Assembly: GCA_030248065.1 (NCBI GenBank)
Contig: JASAMV010008362.1
Location: 42,644-106,643, forward strand
DNA: 64,000 nucleotides
From: Rhynchonema sp. JSB1_4
Taxonomy: Eukaryota; Nematoda; Chromadorea; Monhysterida; Xyalidae
Direction: 5' to 3'
The translations under genes and the position numbers were made by a program. Positions 1-11,053 of the stretch are shown piece by piece. Positions within the stretch are counted from its first letter, which is position 1; each line of letters starts with the position of its first letter. Below the pieces are notes generated by a model that was not told the origin of the DNA, did not search any database, and saw nothing but the letters and a program-made list of their open reading frames with translations.

Positions 1-1112
1 TTCACAGTCATAGGGTGGCATTTTCGAAACGGTGTAAAGCTCAGTTGGGTGTAAAGGTCGGTGTAAGGTCGAACGATAGGCCAGCTCGGCGTGGTAGAAA
101 AAAAAAAAAACCCACCACAACAAAAGCAAGGATTTTTTCTTTCCCACCCCGACCACACCCACCAACTTTCTACTTGACTCCACCTACCCACACAACCCCA
201 CCCCCACAAAAACATAGTACCAAGCACCTCCGCATAATGCAACGCTGTCGTCTGTTATCACGCCCATTAGGAACCTGGTGCGTGGTTCATCCCTCACAAT
301 TATTTGGTTATTCTCCAATCAACGGAAGTCGAACCAAGTGTGGCTCAATGGTTGCTCTTCAACTTTATTGATGTGATGAATAAAACCATGCAATCACTGC
401 TGCAGGCTGACGAGTTCTCAAAATAGCGAAGTTATTTAACACGATCCTCATGACTCAAGCACTGCCAACAGGTGTCGCTGTGATTATGCTTGCAATAGTT
501 TGTGAGAAAGCCCATACTTCCCAGTCCAAAGAACAAAGTCTAAAGGTGGTCTATACTCGCTGTCCTAAGACGTCAGAAAGTTTCGATTTTTTGCTTAAAA
601 CAGCCGCATTCTGCTGTCAGTTTCTCAGCGGGTGGCTATTGTTCTGTCACAGTATGGGGGAAGCTGAGAGGTATATACGAGTTCACGCATGTGTGCCCAC
701 GAAATCACATGACTTGAAGAAATCGAACAACAATTATGCAACATACACTTGGTGTTAGTCAATGCACTCACACATATGGTCGCACAATGACTATATAAGA
801 ATTGGTCAAATTTTTTTCCTGAATCGTGAAGAGGGAAAGTGACGGGGCAATGACGTTGCGTTGCGTGATCGCACACAAAGTATGTAGTAAAGAGAATGTT
901 TCAGACCTGCGGCAACGTGGTTGATCTGCTAGATTATTTTTAGCTGAAAATGTTTTGTCAAAAATACAAGTAGCTTAGTGATTAAGGTTGAACCTGAAGA
1001 TCAGGGTAGATGAATTCTGATTTAGTCATTGTGCGACCAATAGCAAGAAGTCGCTATTGACTGTAGCTGGTCCTGGTCTGAAGCTGATCGAAACCGATCT
1101 GGGTTGTATACG
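1..1112. other. Non-coding leader of the window
   Basis: No gene is recognisable here. Bases 20-63 are a dispersed repeat that recurs inverted at 63607-63650, and bases 100-215 are A- and C-rich low complexity. The open frames in this stretch show no domain, no splice structure and no conserved motif. Confidence 0.5.
20..63 (+). repeat. Dispersed repeat, left copy of a window-end inverted pair
   Basis: This 44-base stretch matches the reverse complement of 63607-63650 at 42 of 44 positions. It is made of short units of the type GGTGTAAAGGTC in imperfect tandem, and similar units continue on both sides (to about 80 on the left, back to about 63555 on the right). The family is not recognised. 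Confidence 0.8.
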
Positions 1113-2727
1113 ATGCCCGCCAGCAAACAGGAGATCGCCGATAAATATCGAATCACAGTTGAAGAGGTCGAAAATTACAAGGTCTGAATCTGATTTGAAC
1201 CAAAAGCATCTGTTCGGCTTGATGGAGTCCGAAGGAAAATCAAAAAAAAATGTCCAAAAATTCGTTTTTAGCGAATTTTCGATGAAATCGACTTCAACAA
1301 CGATGACAAACTGGATGAGAATGAGTTGATGGAAGCGATGAAGAGACTTGGTCAGTGAACTTCGTCTTTTTCGTTCATGGGGAACATGATACATGTCACT
1401 GTGAAACATCAATCACTCAGCGATGATGACGAAATGCATTTCCTTGAACGCTGTCAGCTTTTCTGCTTTCTGTAAATGTCAAAGCCCCAAATCCAATAGT
1501 CTGTGCGCAGGTTTCTCGATGAACAAGAGAGCAATCAAAGCGGTCTTGAAAGCGGCGGACAAGAACGGTGACGGATGTATTGAGTTCGAAGAGTATTGTG
1601 CAATTGTCGCTGCTCGAATAAAGGTGAAATGTGAAACATCAGATTGTGAGCAGTCAAACTGAACAATTTCCTCATTTTCAAGAGAAAAGATATGAAGAAC
1701 GACATCAAAGGCATCTTCACTGAAATGGACACCAACGCTGATGGGTTTATATCGCCTGCGGAGTTGCAAGTCGCCTGGACGAATATGGTTAGTTCGGTAG
1801 TGAGGGTGATGCGAGACCAGGGCTATAGTCTGTTGATTAAATATCGACATAGTGTTGTAACCCCATGCAGGCAAATTTGGAGCGGGTTAGGTAAACACAA
1901 ATGTTTCACCCTTGTCAACTCAGGCTGTTAGAGTTAAACATCAGTCATTTTGGTTGGATGGCAGACCACGTGGTTTTATGTCATACAGAACCACTAGTGT
2001 TGAATGCCAGCAGCCTGTGTTGGCAAGGGTGAAACATTTGTGTTTACCTAACCCGCTCCAAATTTGCCTGCATGGGGTTACAACACAACACAGCATTTTG
2101 GGAAAAGCTAGTCCCGTTTCAAAATTGACTTCCCTTTTTCTCAGGCTTAGGCTTGGGCTTAGGCTTAGGCTTAGGCTTAGGCTTACTATTAGGCTTAGGC
2201 TTAGGCTTAGGCCAAACCTTGAGCCAACCCGTGCCTTCTATCGCGAAATCCAAAATTCGCGTTTTCTCTCTGTCAAGGCAACGGGACTAGCTTTTCCCAA
2301 CATGCGTTACTACAACACTATGTCGATATTTAATCAACAGACTTATACCATCTTGCGCCAGCTCAAGCAGTCAGTATGTAGTTCGATCCCATTTTCGCAG
2401 CTGTCAGTTCTCATTATGACTGCTATAACTTGGCATGCTTTGTGCTCGTGCAACATGTTTTTCACCTGATTTCTGGCTTTCTCACACGAGCGGTGCATCA
2501 GGTCACCGTCGTCACTGCGAATGCACCAGATGGCAACTTGACTCCGAAACACATTTGAGACACTGCTTTTGTTCGCGGAAGCTCGAGGTCAAACCAAGGC
2601 CACCTTCCAACTTCAGGGTCACCCGATCACAATGGAGGAGGCTGAAGCGATCGTCGCTGAAGCTGACGACAACGGTGACGGGCTGGTCAGTTACGACGAA
2701 TTCCAGAAAATGTGGAAAGGAGTGTGA
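1113..2727 (+). CDS. Calmodulin-like protein with four EF-hands
   Basis: Five exons (1113-1181, 1272-1350, 1511-1623, 1683-1787, 2617-2727) join in frame to a 158-residue protein, about calmodulin length. Four 12-residue calcium loops are visible, beginning DFNNDDKLDE, DKNGDGCIEF, DTNADGFISP and DDNGDGLVSY. All have acidic residues at positions 1, 9 or 12 as expected; loop 1 has D instead of the usual G at position 6. The spacing between loops 3 and 4 (WTNM then GHPITMEEAE) matches calmodulin. It probably acts as a cytosolic calcium sensor or buffer. The start was chosen because the first exon reads MPASKQEIAD and splices in phase. The last intron (1788-2616) was enlarged by a palindromic element carrying a second, TTAGGC-bearing element. 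Whether it is calmodulin itself is doubtful, because the sequence is clearly divergent. Confidence 0.88.
1824..2347. mobile_element. Palindromic MITE in the last intron of the calmodulin-like gene
   Basis: The left arm (about 1828-1928) and the right arm (2006-2086 plus 2311-2342) are inverted copies of each other. The shared tract includes TATCGACATAGTGTTGTAAC and a long block around TTTGGAGCGGGTTAGG. The right arm is interrupted by the TTAGGC element at 2087-2310, so this palindrome is the older insertion. Both ends carry TATA(A)GTCTGTTG. The superfamily is not assigned. Confidence 0.75.
2087..2310 (+). mobile_element. TTAGGC-array MITE nested in a palindromic MITE
   Basis: The element has terminal inverted repeats containing GGGAAAAGCTAGTCCCGTT (2100-2118, inverted at 2280-2298), and its core is about a dozen TTAGGC or near-TTAGGC units (about 2143-2212). 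The flanking TACAACAC occurs at 2079-2086 and 2311-2318, which fits an 8-base target-site duplication inside the right arm of the host palindrome. Related copies are at 22940-23588 and near 63840-63975. Confidence 0.8.
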
Positions 2728-4248
2728 ATGTTTATTTTGATTATGTAAACTTGTGTAACTGAGAATTTTGTGCATCCTATTTGACCATCATTTTTAGTCT
2801 TTATGACTAATACCATCATCAGGGTTGTCACTTTAGTGTCACGTGTTCCTTGCTGTTGATCCACTGTGATTCGCGATTCTGAATTGACTCACATTGAATA
2901 TACTGAATATAAGGCTTATCTCCAGCAACAATCGTTTTCTTTTGTTCATCATCAAGTTGGAGAAAACACTTCAAAACATGGCACTAAAATGGGCAGCAGT
3001 GGTCACTATCACAGACAAAATTCGGATTTTGATCGACAGATTCAGCGAAACACTCGAATGATTGCAGAAATCGATGTCGTTGCAGAAACAGCTGAGCAGA
3101 TTCAGCACCTGTTCACAACCGGTCTGTGCTGTACTGCCGTTACTCGTGCAGCCATATGTGAACACTTCGCCTGTGCCTGCAAAGTGGAGAGACCATATGG
3201 CATGAATTTGAATTTTGAATCGTATGAGGCAAATGAAAATGGAGGGAAATTAAAAGAAAAACGCAGTCGAACCGGTGAATATGCCGGATTTGGTGCAGTA
3301 TTCGCCGATGCATTCTCCAGCCTCGCAGAAGTCAACCGGTGTGGGACAGTCGAAACATCTGATGGAGACACACAAAGCTGAAAGATTAATTCTATAGGCT
3401 GAATATGAATAGTTTATAATTTCTATTTTGAGGTATTATACCAAGATTGACACAACTGTGCTGAGCCCTTCCCACAAAACTATTCATAATGATATTGGAA
3501 CGATCAAAAACAATATAAATCTACAAATGAACTCACCAGGCAATAACGCCGCAATCACCATGAATAATAACGCCGATCTTGCAGCTATCCTGTCCTTCAT
3601 ATTCGACTATACGTCAAATCCTCCAAGTCAGTCAGAGTAAAGCACAAGCCAAACACCATCAGCGTAACAACAAACGTAAACACGTAAACAACAAATTGTA
3701 GCATTTTTGGTCCGATTCTCCTGCTGAAGACATGGTATATTTTTAGTTTCCGGCAGTTTTCGTAAGCAGTTTTACAGCCAAAAACGAGTTGATTTGTAAC
3801 CAAAGAGCACCAACATGCTTTCAAATGTATAGTTGTTAATGGTTTGTAGGTGTCAGTGACGTCCGAAACAATGGGACAATTGTTTTCAAACTTGGTAACA
3901 ATATACTGTACAGCATGTGTGTCTTGACCTGAGCTGAACAAAGCTCGTTGTCAAACCCCCAAAATGATGGTGGGTATAAATCTGGCGTTTGTGAGAGCTC
4001 AAGCAAACTACATACATTTGTACCCTGGTACCCAAACCACCAGAAATATCAAGCGCCGTTGAATCTTGTGCTGCCAGTTGCAAATAACATAGTGCCTCTT
4101 CCATGCCGGTACTTTATTGAGCAATCAGATATTGGGACGTTGGGGACGGTATAATGGCACAAACGCATGATTTTGAATTCCATCGTCGGAGCACATGGGC
4201 ACACGATTTCATAGCTTCATGGTAACTGCTTATTTTACGACAGCTTTT
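2728..4248. other. Intergenic stretch with uncertain coding potential
   Basis: No recognised gene. A minus-strand frame at 3597-3915, opened by a TTTGTTCAG acceptor, contains a Cys-rich segment (ACWC) and a hydrophobic run (LQFVVYVFTFVVTLMVFGLC) that could be a membrane anchor. It lies directly downstream of the two Ly6-type genes. It could be the end of another small membrane protein, but no complete exon set was found. The plus frame at 2866-3381 (171 codons) has no recognised motif. Confidence 0.3.
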
Positions 4249-4925
4249 TCAATATCGCCTGCTATTCAAAATCATCAATGAACCAAGAAGGCAAAGAATT
4301 GTGATCACAGTTGAAACATGGTGTTCGCGAACTGCTGAGTTGCAGAAATCCTTGTCCTTGCAATAACAAATAGTCAGACCATTACGCGCCTGGAAATTTT
4401 CGATAAAAATAGAATCAAACGACATTTTGTTGGTTCGAATGCAAAAAACTCAGGTTACCGCACCACACATCCAGTCTTGATGTCGCTTTCATTCTTCAGC
4501 TGCTCGCAACCCCATCCATACGCTGCTTTGTCCACTGGAAATTTCAGTCATATTATTGACATCAAAGGGCATTTTCGGCGGACAGTTTTGGTCATCATCA
4601 GTTATAATGTAGGTCCTGTAAACTTACAATGTTCAGAGCCGACCTTCATGCACGCGTTGCCCGTGCATTCCCCTGTTTGACACTTCTCAGCCGCCTTCAT
4701 ACATTCGTAACATTTCACTGAGGACAACACTGAAAATTATACCAAGGCAGTCATATTTCAGCATGCGTTGCGGTGCGTGCAGGTTAGAAAATTAAAGCAA
4801 AAGGGGGAACAAAAAACCAGATATGTAACACAAAAACAAAGCATGGTACAGAAACGCTGCTGACCTGACTCCCAGTTTTGCCAGGTAACAGCGAGAAATA
4901 ACGGCATCGAAATTGCAGGTCTCAT
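4249..4925 (-). CDS. Ly6/three-finger-type surface protein B
   Basis: Four exons (4865-4925, 4628-4729, 4464-4534, 4249-4389) join to 124 residues: a short hydrophobic N-terminus, a Cys-rich core (VKCYECM ... CQTGECTGNACM ... GWGCEQL ... GCV), the Ly6-type CYC-x6-CN block (ICYCKDKDFCN), and a hydrophobic C-terminus (VITILCLLGSLMIL) suited to GPI anchoring. The donor at GTG/GTGCGG was preferred over the neighbouring GTAACC because it keeps phase and gives the same eight-residue spacing before CYC as in the neighbouring gene. It is probably a secreted or GPI-anchored modulator at the cell surface; the ligand is unknown. The start, and hence the signal peptide, is the weakest part. Confidence 0.7.
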
Positions 4926-5310
4926 TTCAGCCAAAGTTTTTTGTTCAAATCCAAGAACACGGTTGGTGCCACACTGAAACATGTTTATGTCGGTTTGGCC
5001 ACCTCCGTGTTCTAAGTTGCGGTACCTTAGCAACGCTGCCTTTTAGAGACCAAACAGTTATTGATTTGCGCAAAAACTCGCGAACAAGAATGCTTTTGAC
5101 GTAGGAGCTTTCCTTGGTTGGATGCTTCAATCAAAAATTTTGAATGGTTCGTTCAAAACTGCGAGGGAACTACATTTATTGTGAAACGATTTGTTATTAC
5201 TACCAAAATTCCCACCTTCGCGTTTTTCACAAGTCAAACTTCTTCAACGCAAAATCATTTATTCCAAAACACAACAGCCATGCACAATACGAAAGCATTG
5301 AGCAAATAAA

Positions 5311-6366
5311 TCACATCACGGCAGTTCGATCGCCGAAATGCAACAACATCAGAGATACACAGACAATAGTCACAATTTTCACAAATGAAACATCAACCAA
5401 TCCAATAGCAGCGTTGCACAAATCAGAATTGCAATAGCACGTCACCAGTCCAACGACATCCGTGCATCCAGCTGTCAGGGTACCCTCGGTGCCATTGAAG
5501 CCAGTGCAACCCCATTGAAATGCGTCGGCGCCAGCTGGAAAATACCAAACAATAAAATGAAAGTGCGGAATTTGCAGTCATCATTTAGGGCGCGCCCTCG
5601 CCGGCGGCGAATCGCGCCCCCCGCCCCGCGGGCGGGGTTGGACGTCCCACTTCCGCGGTTGTTCCTGAAAAAAAACAACACCCCCCCCAATCCCCCCCCC
5701 CCCTTATTTTTTGGCCATGCATGGTAGTGCATCAAAATAGATGTTTTTTCCGGTGAATTTACTGTTTTGTGTGAAGCATATGTATTATGTACATATGTAC
5801 ATGGGCAGGGGGCAGCCGTTGGTTACATACGGCTGCAGCATAGCTGAGTGAGATGTTCACAATGGACCGAATTCCAACAAATGTTTTCAGGACCGTGGTT
5901 GAGTAACCGATGTGATGTACGATTCTGTGTTTGGTAAGGCAATAGACGTATATGTCAGTACGTACGTTTCGTCTATTTTCATAAAGGCAGAGCATCGTCA
6001 AATGCGACTGTAGACGAGATAAAGCGGTGTCTTAAACAGTGGCTGAGAACCGAAAACATGACAAAAAATGTCAGCAGTTGCGTAATGCTCTAGCAGCACA
6101 AATGTTCCTTTGACAAACCTGCAGTTATGCCAGTTTTGTAGCACATGTCACCGATTGTTTCATTGGCTGTGCACTCCCCTGTGCCACAGGTAGCCGCCGG
6201 GACAAGACATTGATAACAGGTTATGCATGAAACTGAAATCAAACTTGTTTTTTTATCGCCGGATTCCGTCATTGACATACTTGGCCTTGACCGAACCTGT
6301 GTTCACCAGCAAGACCAAACTGAGTGCATTGCGAAGGAAGACAGCTGCGCAGCCATTGAAACACAT
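5311..6366 (-). CDS. Ly6/three-finger-type surface protein A
   Basis: Three exons (6297-6366, 6119-6232, 5311-5534) join to 135 residues. The N-terminal hydrophobic segment (AVFLRNALSLVLLVNT) looks like a signal peptide. The core follows with SCITCYQCL, CGTGEC, GDMCYKT, QWGCTG, AGC and the Ly6-type CYCNSDLCN, then a hydrophobic C-terminus (FVKIVTIVCVSLMLLHF) suited to GPI attachment. It lies 385 bases upstream of paralogue B and 306 bases downstream of the copper transporter, all on the minus strand. Co-transcription is possible but not shown. The second intron contains an unusually GC-rich tract (5587-5660) and poly-C runs (5685-5703). Confidence 0.75.
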
Positions 6367-6672
6367 GGTCAGAAGCGAATTTTATTTCAGATTTAGTTTG
6401 TTGTGCTTTTTAAAGAAAACGGGATGCCAAATATACACGAATAATACACACAAGAGAGACACTGAAAAATCACTGGTGCATAAATTATGGTATGTCCAAA
6501 TTGGTCTCCAAGCACCATGAACAAAAACATGACAAGGTTTCTCAATGCCCTATTATGTACATAGTCGGTGGTAAAAACATCAGTATTATCCGACGAACGG
6601 GTACTAGCATGAATCAGCAAAGGATTTATTGTAAATAAAGAACGAAACGTGGGCAAAGATACAATAATATCT

Positions 6673-8033
6673 TCAATGACAAGTGTCGGTGCTATGTCCG
6701 ACCGCCCCTTTGCAACATCCGTCGAAGCACATATTGCCGAAAAAGGCTCCAATCAGCACGCCGATACACAACCAAACGTTGTAGGTCATGAATATCAACA
6801 TCAAGAACATGCCAAGCGTCACTTGAACCGCGTAGACGCACGAGATCAACAGATTCCATAGTGTGAAACGGGACCTGAACAGCAGAGGCGATAAACGCTT
6901 TGGGTCACATTATTAGGCCGAGGTCGAGAATGCGGCCAATTTGTCAAATTCATCAATTGGTGAAAGTACAGTATTGGGGGCTCGTTCGAATGACAAACAG
7001 TTACTCACGTAGCGGGAGCTACATCATGGCAAGCGGGTTTCGAGACAAAAAACGAAGATCAACACTTCCAACGCCAAGAATATTGGCCATCCAACTGCTC
7101 ATCTCCATGAAGTTTCACTCGACTTCCACATCAAACGGTACAGTTTCCGTGACAATTCAGGCAACACCTAAACGTGGTCTCACCTTATCCATGACCGTGT
7201 GGTCACAGATCGCTCCATGAACGGCGCAGCGAGTGGATCCGGTGCACTGGCACGGGCGGTCAGCTTCAAACGCAGGGCTTTGAGCGATTCGTAGATGAAT
7301 GACATTGCGATACAGATGAACACCGAACCGACCAGCGCTGAATGATTGTGTGGATGATCATGAAATCAACATTAATAGACATGATAACAACATGTGTGGG
7401 CATGATAAAAGCATCGACCTGTATATTGCCAACAACGTAACGTTATTCGCGACACCAGGGAGGTATACGATAACAACATTGTTGGGCACAGTGGCGATCC
7501 ATCTTTCGTCCAATGGGGGTCAAATCCCAAAAGTCATTTTATCCAGTGTGTGTTTAATTTTTCAAAAATCGTTTTTGTCTAGTGCTTGCTTGTAATTGGG
7601 CGATTTTAAGCCAACATTTGAAGTGTATTAGAGTGAAAATCCTGCGATTTGGGGTCCCTTTTCCTTCTTTTCTCCGAAATGGTGGCCACTTCAAGGGCCA
7701 CTTTGACCAAAGGGGGGCTAGGCTAGTGGTTGGGCATGACAACCAACAACCACATAACGACGACAGCACCGTAAATTTCGACAATCGAACAGTCGTTTTT
7801 GTAAACCGAGTAACGGTGCATGTGTAAAGTTGGCAAATTTGAATGTTAAAGAAGTCAATGGCTGTTTCTAGTGTCCAAACTGATGTTTCATGATCGAGTT
7901 CGTATTGCATACCTCCAACACTGTGAATGGTCCAGAAGTCGAACAGCACACCCTGTTCATTGTATCCAAAGTGGAAATACATTTTTCTCATCATATCCAT
8001 GACGCTGTGTTGGTTGTGATGCCGATGTTGCAT
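6673..8033 (-). CDS. Ctr-type high-affinity copper transporter
   Basis: Three exons (7913-8033, 7184-7337, 6673-6874) join to 158 residues. A short His/Met-containing N-terminus (MQHRHHNQHSVMDMM) leads into the family signature KMYFHFGYNEQGVLFDFW and TM1 (ALVGSVFICIAMSFIYESLK). TM2 has the pore MxxxM (MLIFM, followed by TYNVWLC), and TM3 has GxxxG (GVLIG). A CC pair occurs in the C-terminal tail. Ctr proteins form homotrimers in the plasma or endosomal membrane and import Cu(I). Intron 1 contains a 240-base hAT-like MITE (7489-7728). The start is the first Met, directly before the His-rich segment. Confidence 0.9.
7489..7728. mobile_element. hAT-like MITE, 240 bp, in the copper-transporter intron
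   Basis: The perfect 8-base direct repeat GTTGGGCA flanks it at 7481-7488 and 7729-7736. The ends read CAGTGGCGATCC on the left and GGCTAGTG on the right. The body resembles the reverse complement of 45281-45518 (shared words such as TTTTATCCAGTG, CCCTTTTCCTTCTT and GGTGGCC). A further partial relative may lie at about 52010-52250. Confidence 0.8.
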
Positions 8034-9739
8034 CTACATGGAATATAAATTAATGCTCTGGAATAAGCAAGTGCAATGCGGTGAATCGGAGAATTCGTTC
8101 AGGTCCCAACCAAAAACCAACAACTGAATGAGCTCCTTGATGAGCGAGTATGATAGCAGACTTGCAATAGAAGACGGTGCACCAACGTACTGCGCTGCTA
8201 CATTTTGGCAAATAATAAACCATTTGGTTCGTGCTGTGTCGAATAGTTTCGCTATCAAGGCGTCATAAACTCGTCTTGTTTGCTGAACCATCTATGGGCA
8301 CGGGGTGTGTTGCTTTTTGCGTAGTGTTATGATCATCAATGACGGCCTACCTTGATAACGGTCTGGCAGACGTGATTTTCCTTGTAGCGTGGGTTTCTTC
8401 TTTTTGAATTAGATTTTTAACGGAATTTACCTGCAAAATTTTATTAGCTTGCATCGGCCATTAAAACAATCATGTACATTTAGCGTAGCAGAGAAAAACA
8501 GGCCGAGTTTTCTCGACGCTGGAGATTTTTACGTATTTTGGGCTGCGCTTTTCAGAAGGAACTCAATGGAGCATCTGGTCTCGAAAATTCCGACCTGCAT
8601 AAAGTTGATTACAAAGTAAAATCACACGACTGGTGGCTGAGATTATGCGTTTGCTTAAATCCTATAGAAAGTGGTATAATACACCCTAATGTTCTTACAC
8701 AACAGAACAATTTTGTACATGATACACAAAAGGTAGCTGAAATCAAGAAAATGTGAGCAAGAAGTACAAAAAAACGAAAAGTACACCAATCAAGAAAAAA
8801 GAAAGTACGCACACCAACACACCAGCCCCATGCCCCATGGGCATTTGATGAAATGCAATAAGCAGGCAATAATCACAATGTTGCTTCAAAAAATGTTTTG
8901 CAAACACACAATTACATTATCGATATCGACATTTCTATGGCACCGGGAAAACACCAACATTGATATTGCAGTTGGCAAAGTTGAATAGTCCCATAGAACC
9001 GCATTACAACAAGAGAAAACAAATAGTGTAAACATGGCTATTCTTGTCCAAATAAAATCCCGATTAACGTATTCATAAGTCATGTTAGTGGAAACCCAAA
9101 ACAATAAGGAACAGTTTCTCCAGATTGCAGAATACTTGTGAGACTTGCAAATTCCAGGATTGTGGAATCTAATTTGTAGCCCAGCACCAGATCAACGCTA
9201 ATAATCATAAAAGCGTTCCTATATGATACATGTGCGCATAAAAGAACTTCAGATATCAATACACGTATAATTACAGAGAACAGTTACCTGTTAAAATGTA
9301 ATATATAAAATTTTGAACTAGGCAAAGTGAGAAATCAATTTAACGCAGCAGTTGACATGTGGACACAGATAAATATACACCCCGGTGTAATATTTAGCTG
9401 CATTTCAATTCCTTATGATACTGCACTGTATGGTAACATAGAAATAAAACCGGTTGGTGGTGGTAAAAACACATGCGCTAATAAAGTTGTCTGCACAATT
9501 ATAGCAAGGACAAAGTCAGCACAAGAGTGGGCACACTGCTGTTTTGCTAAAGACACTCATATTCGAATAAAATAGTTGGGTGACATAACGCTTAGCATGC
9601 TTCCAAAAGCGAAAATAGAGAGCGTGCAAGGGCTGATGGGCAATTTCGGATCCGGATTGACGCAGCTTGTCCATAGCAACAACACAGTACGATGAAAATA
9701 AGAGAGTGACTATGACATGAAATCTTTACATTCGAATGC
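8034..9739. other. Intergenic stretch, no supported gene
   Basis: Nothing was recognised. A minus-strand frame (8034-8291, 85 codons) ends at a stop directly before the copper-transporter start codon, but it shows no motif. The rest is AT-rich. Confidence 0.4.
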
Positions 9740-9873
9740 CTTCGTCCGACGACGTCGAGCTGTCTTTCCTTGCCTGATCATCAGGTACACTCAAGTGCAC
9801 ATCATCAACGGACGTGCCAGTTTGATACATGCTCACGGCCTCCTTGGCACGGACAGCCACCTCATCGATTTCC
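9740..9873 (-). CDS. Possible terminal exon of an unidentified gene
   Basis: After a TTAATCACAG acceptor, a minus-strand frame reads EIDEVAVRAKEAVSMYQTG and then an acidic Ser-rich tail ending DEGIRM and a stop. The composition looks coding, but no upstream exon could be found on the same strand before the plus-strand kinase. It could be a gene fragment or chance. Confidence 0.3.
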
Positions 9874-10105
9874 TGTGATTAAAAATGAAACATCACATCG
9901 GGGGTTACAGTCGACTAGATCATATAAAAACGGAGCCAAAATGAAATAATGGTCATTTTTCTTTCTTTCATCGACCCTGTCCCTCAACACCGAACTCCGA
10001 CACCCGGCCCTGGTTTCTTATCATCACGTCCACACCATCATTCACCAAATTTGAAGGATCACACATTCAGGTCTCGAAACCAGCAGTTTTTCACCAAAAC
10101 GTGAG

Positions 10106-10503
10106 CTTATTAGTTTACAAGCGACTAATTATACGGAAATCCACCCGATCGAGCACGCGTCCACGAGAGATACAGCCATTTTTCGTCGTCGCTGTGTGTT
10201 TTATTTGATTCAGGCTGGTGCCTAAGCCGAAGCCAAAGCCTAACCGCAAGCCTAGGCCTAAGCCTAATTATAAAAATGAAAAGTTGTGACAGATTGATAT
10301 TATCTATTAGTAGAAGACACCATAAAAAACGAGAGCTTGATGAAGGCAGCATTGAAAAGGAAAAAAAAGATAAATGAGTGAAGGCAAAAAAGCGAGCAAG
10401 AGCAAAGCCTGACATAGAAGCCTAAAGCTTAAGTATGGGACTATGCTCAAGCACTCACAAAACGGGTGGATTTCCGTATAATTAGTCAATCTTATTAGTT
10501 TGC
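10106..10503. mobile_element. Foldback MITE with direct-repeat flanks
   Basis: A perfect 25-base inverted repeat (10123-10147 and 10463-10487, beginning GACTAATTATACGG) is enclosed by near-identical direct repeats CTTATTAGTTTAC (10106-10118) and CTTATTAGTTTGC (10491-10503), which look like a target duplication. The interior holds a degenerate GCCTAAGCC array (10205-10265), a decayed relative of TTAGGC repeats. Confidence 0.75.
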
Positions 10504-11053
10504 GGGTAATTTTTTTAAACAGCATTTGGTACATTTGCAATTCAGAAAAATCGATCGAGGCGCGCGTCACACCAGTACCACCATCATAACAGCAAGACCA
10601 TGGCCATGCCCTATGCACCCGATCCGACACAGGAATTGAGTTTGCCGATCGCTACCAATGACATGGTTGGTCGGCGTGGGTCAACTCAACCTGTTTCCTC
10701 TCAGGCCAGAAAACAGCACTGCTTTATGACAAGCAGGTCACCGCGCACACACTGAAAATGAGCTGACCTTTCTTTGAAACATCAGCCGAGGAGTCAACAC
10801 TCCCATTTAAGTAGCCTCAGCCCCTCATGAATACCGGTTTCGCCATCGACAGCCCCCCAGTGATTTCAGTTGACGCCCCACCAGAGCTCGGCCGCCAACC
10901 AGCAGCTGGGTGCCATCGAAGCGTTCGTCACTCCGCCACAATCACCACCACCGATCCAACAACAACAACGCTATCGAGCGAATTATGCCGATAATCGACA
11001 GGTGACAATCGAATGGCTTTCGTAGCACTGAAGATGACAGGTGCACCAACCCG

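Noticed and set aside
1912..2469. 185-codon frame with LRLRLRL repeats
   Set aside because: Translation of the TTAGGC array and its MITE; the same peptide recurs at 23336-23602 and 63633-63971.
2866..3381. 171-codon plus-strand frame
   Set aside because: Uneven composition, no recognisable domain, no consistent signal peptide or splice sites; not supported as a gene.
8034..8291. Minus-strand frame directly before the copper-transporter start
   Set aside because: It is separated by a stop, has no motif and no splice connection, and is probably 5' UTR or chance.
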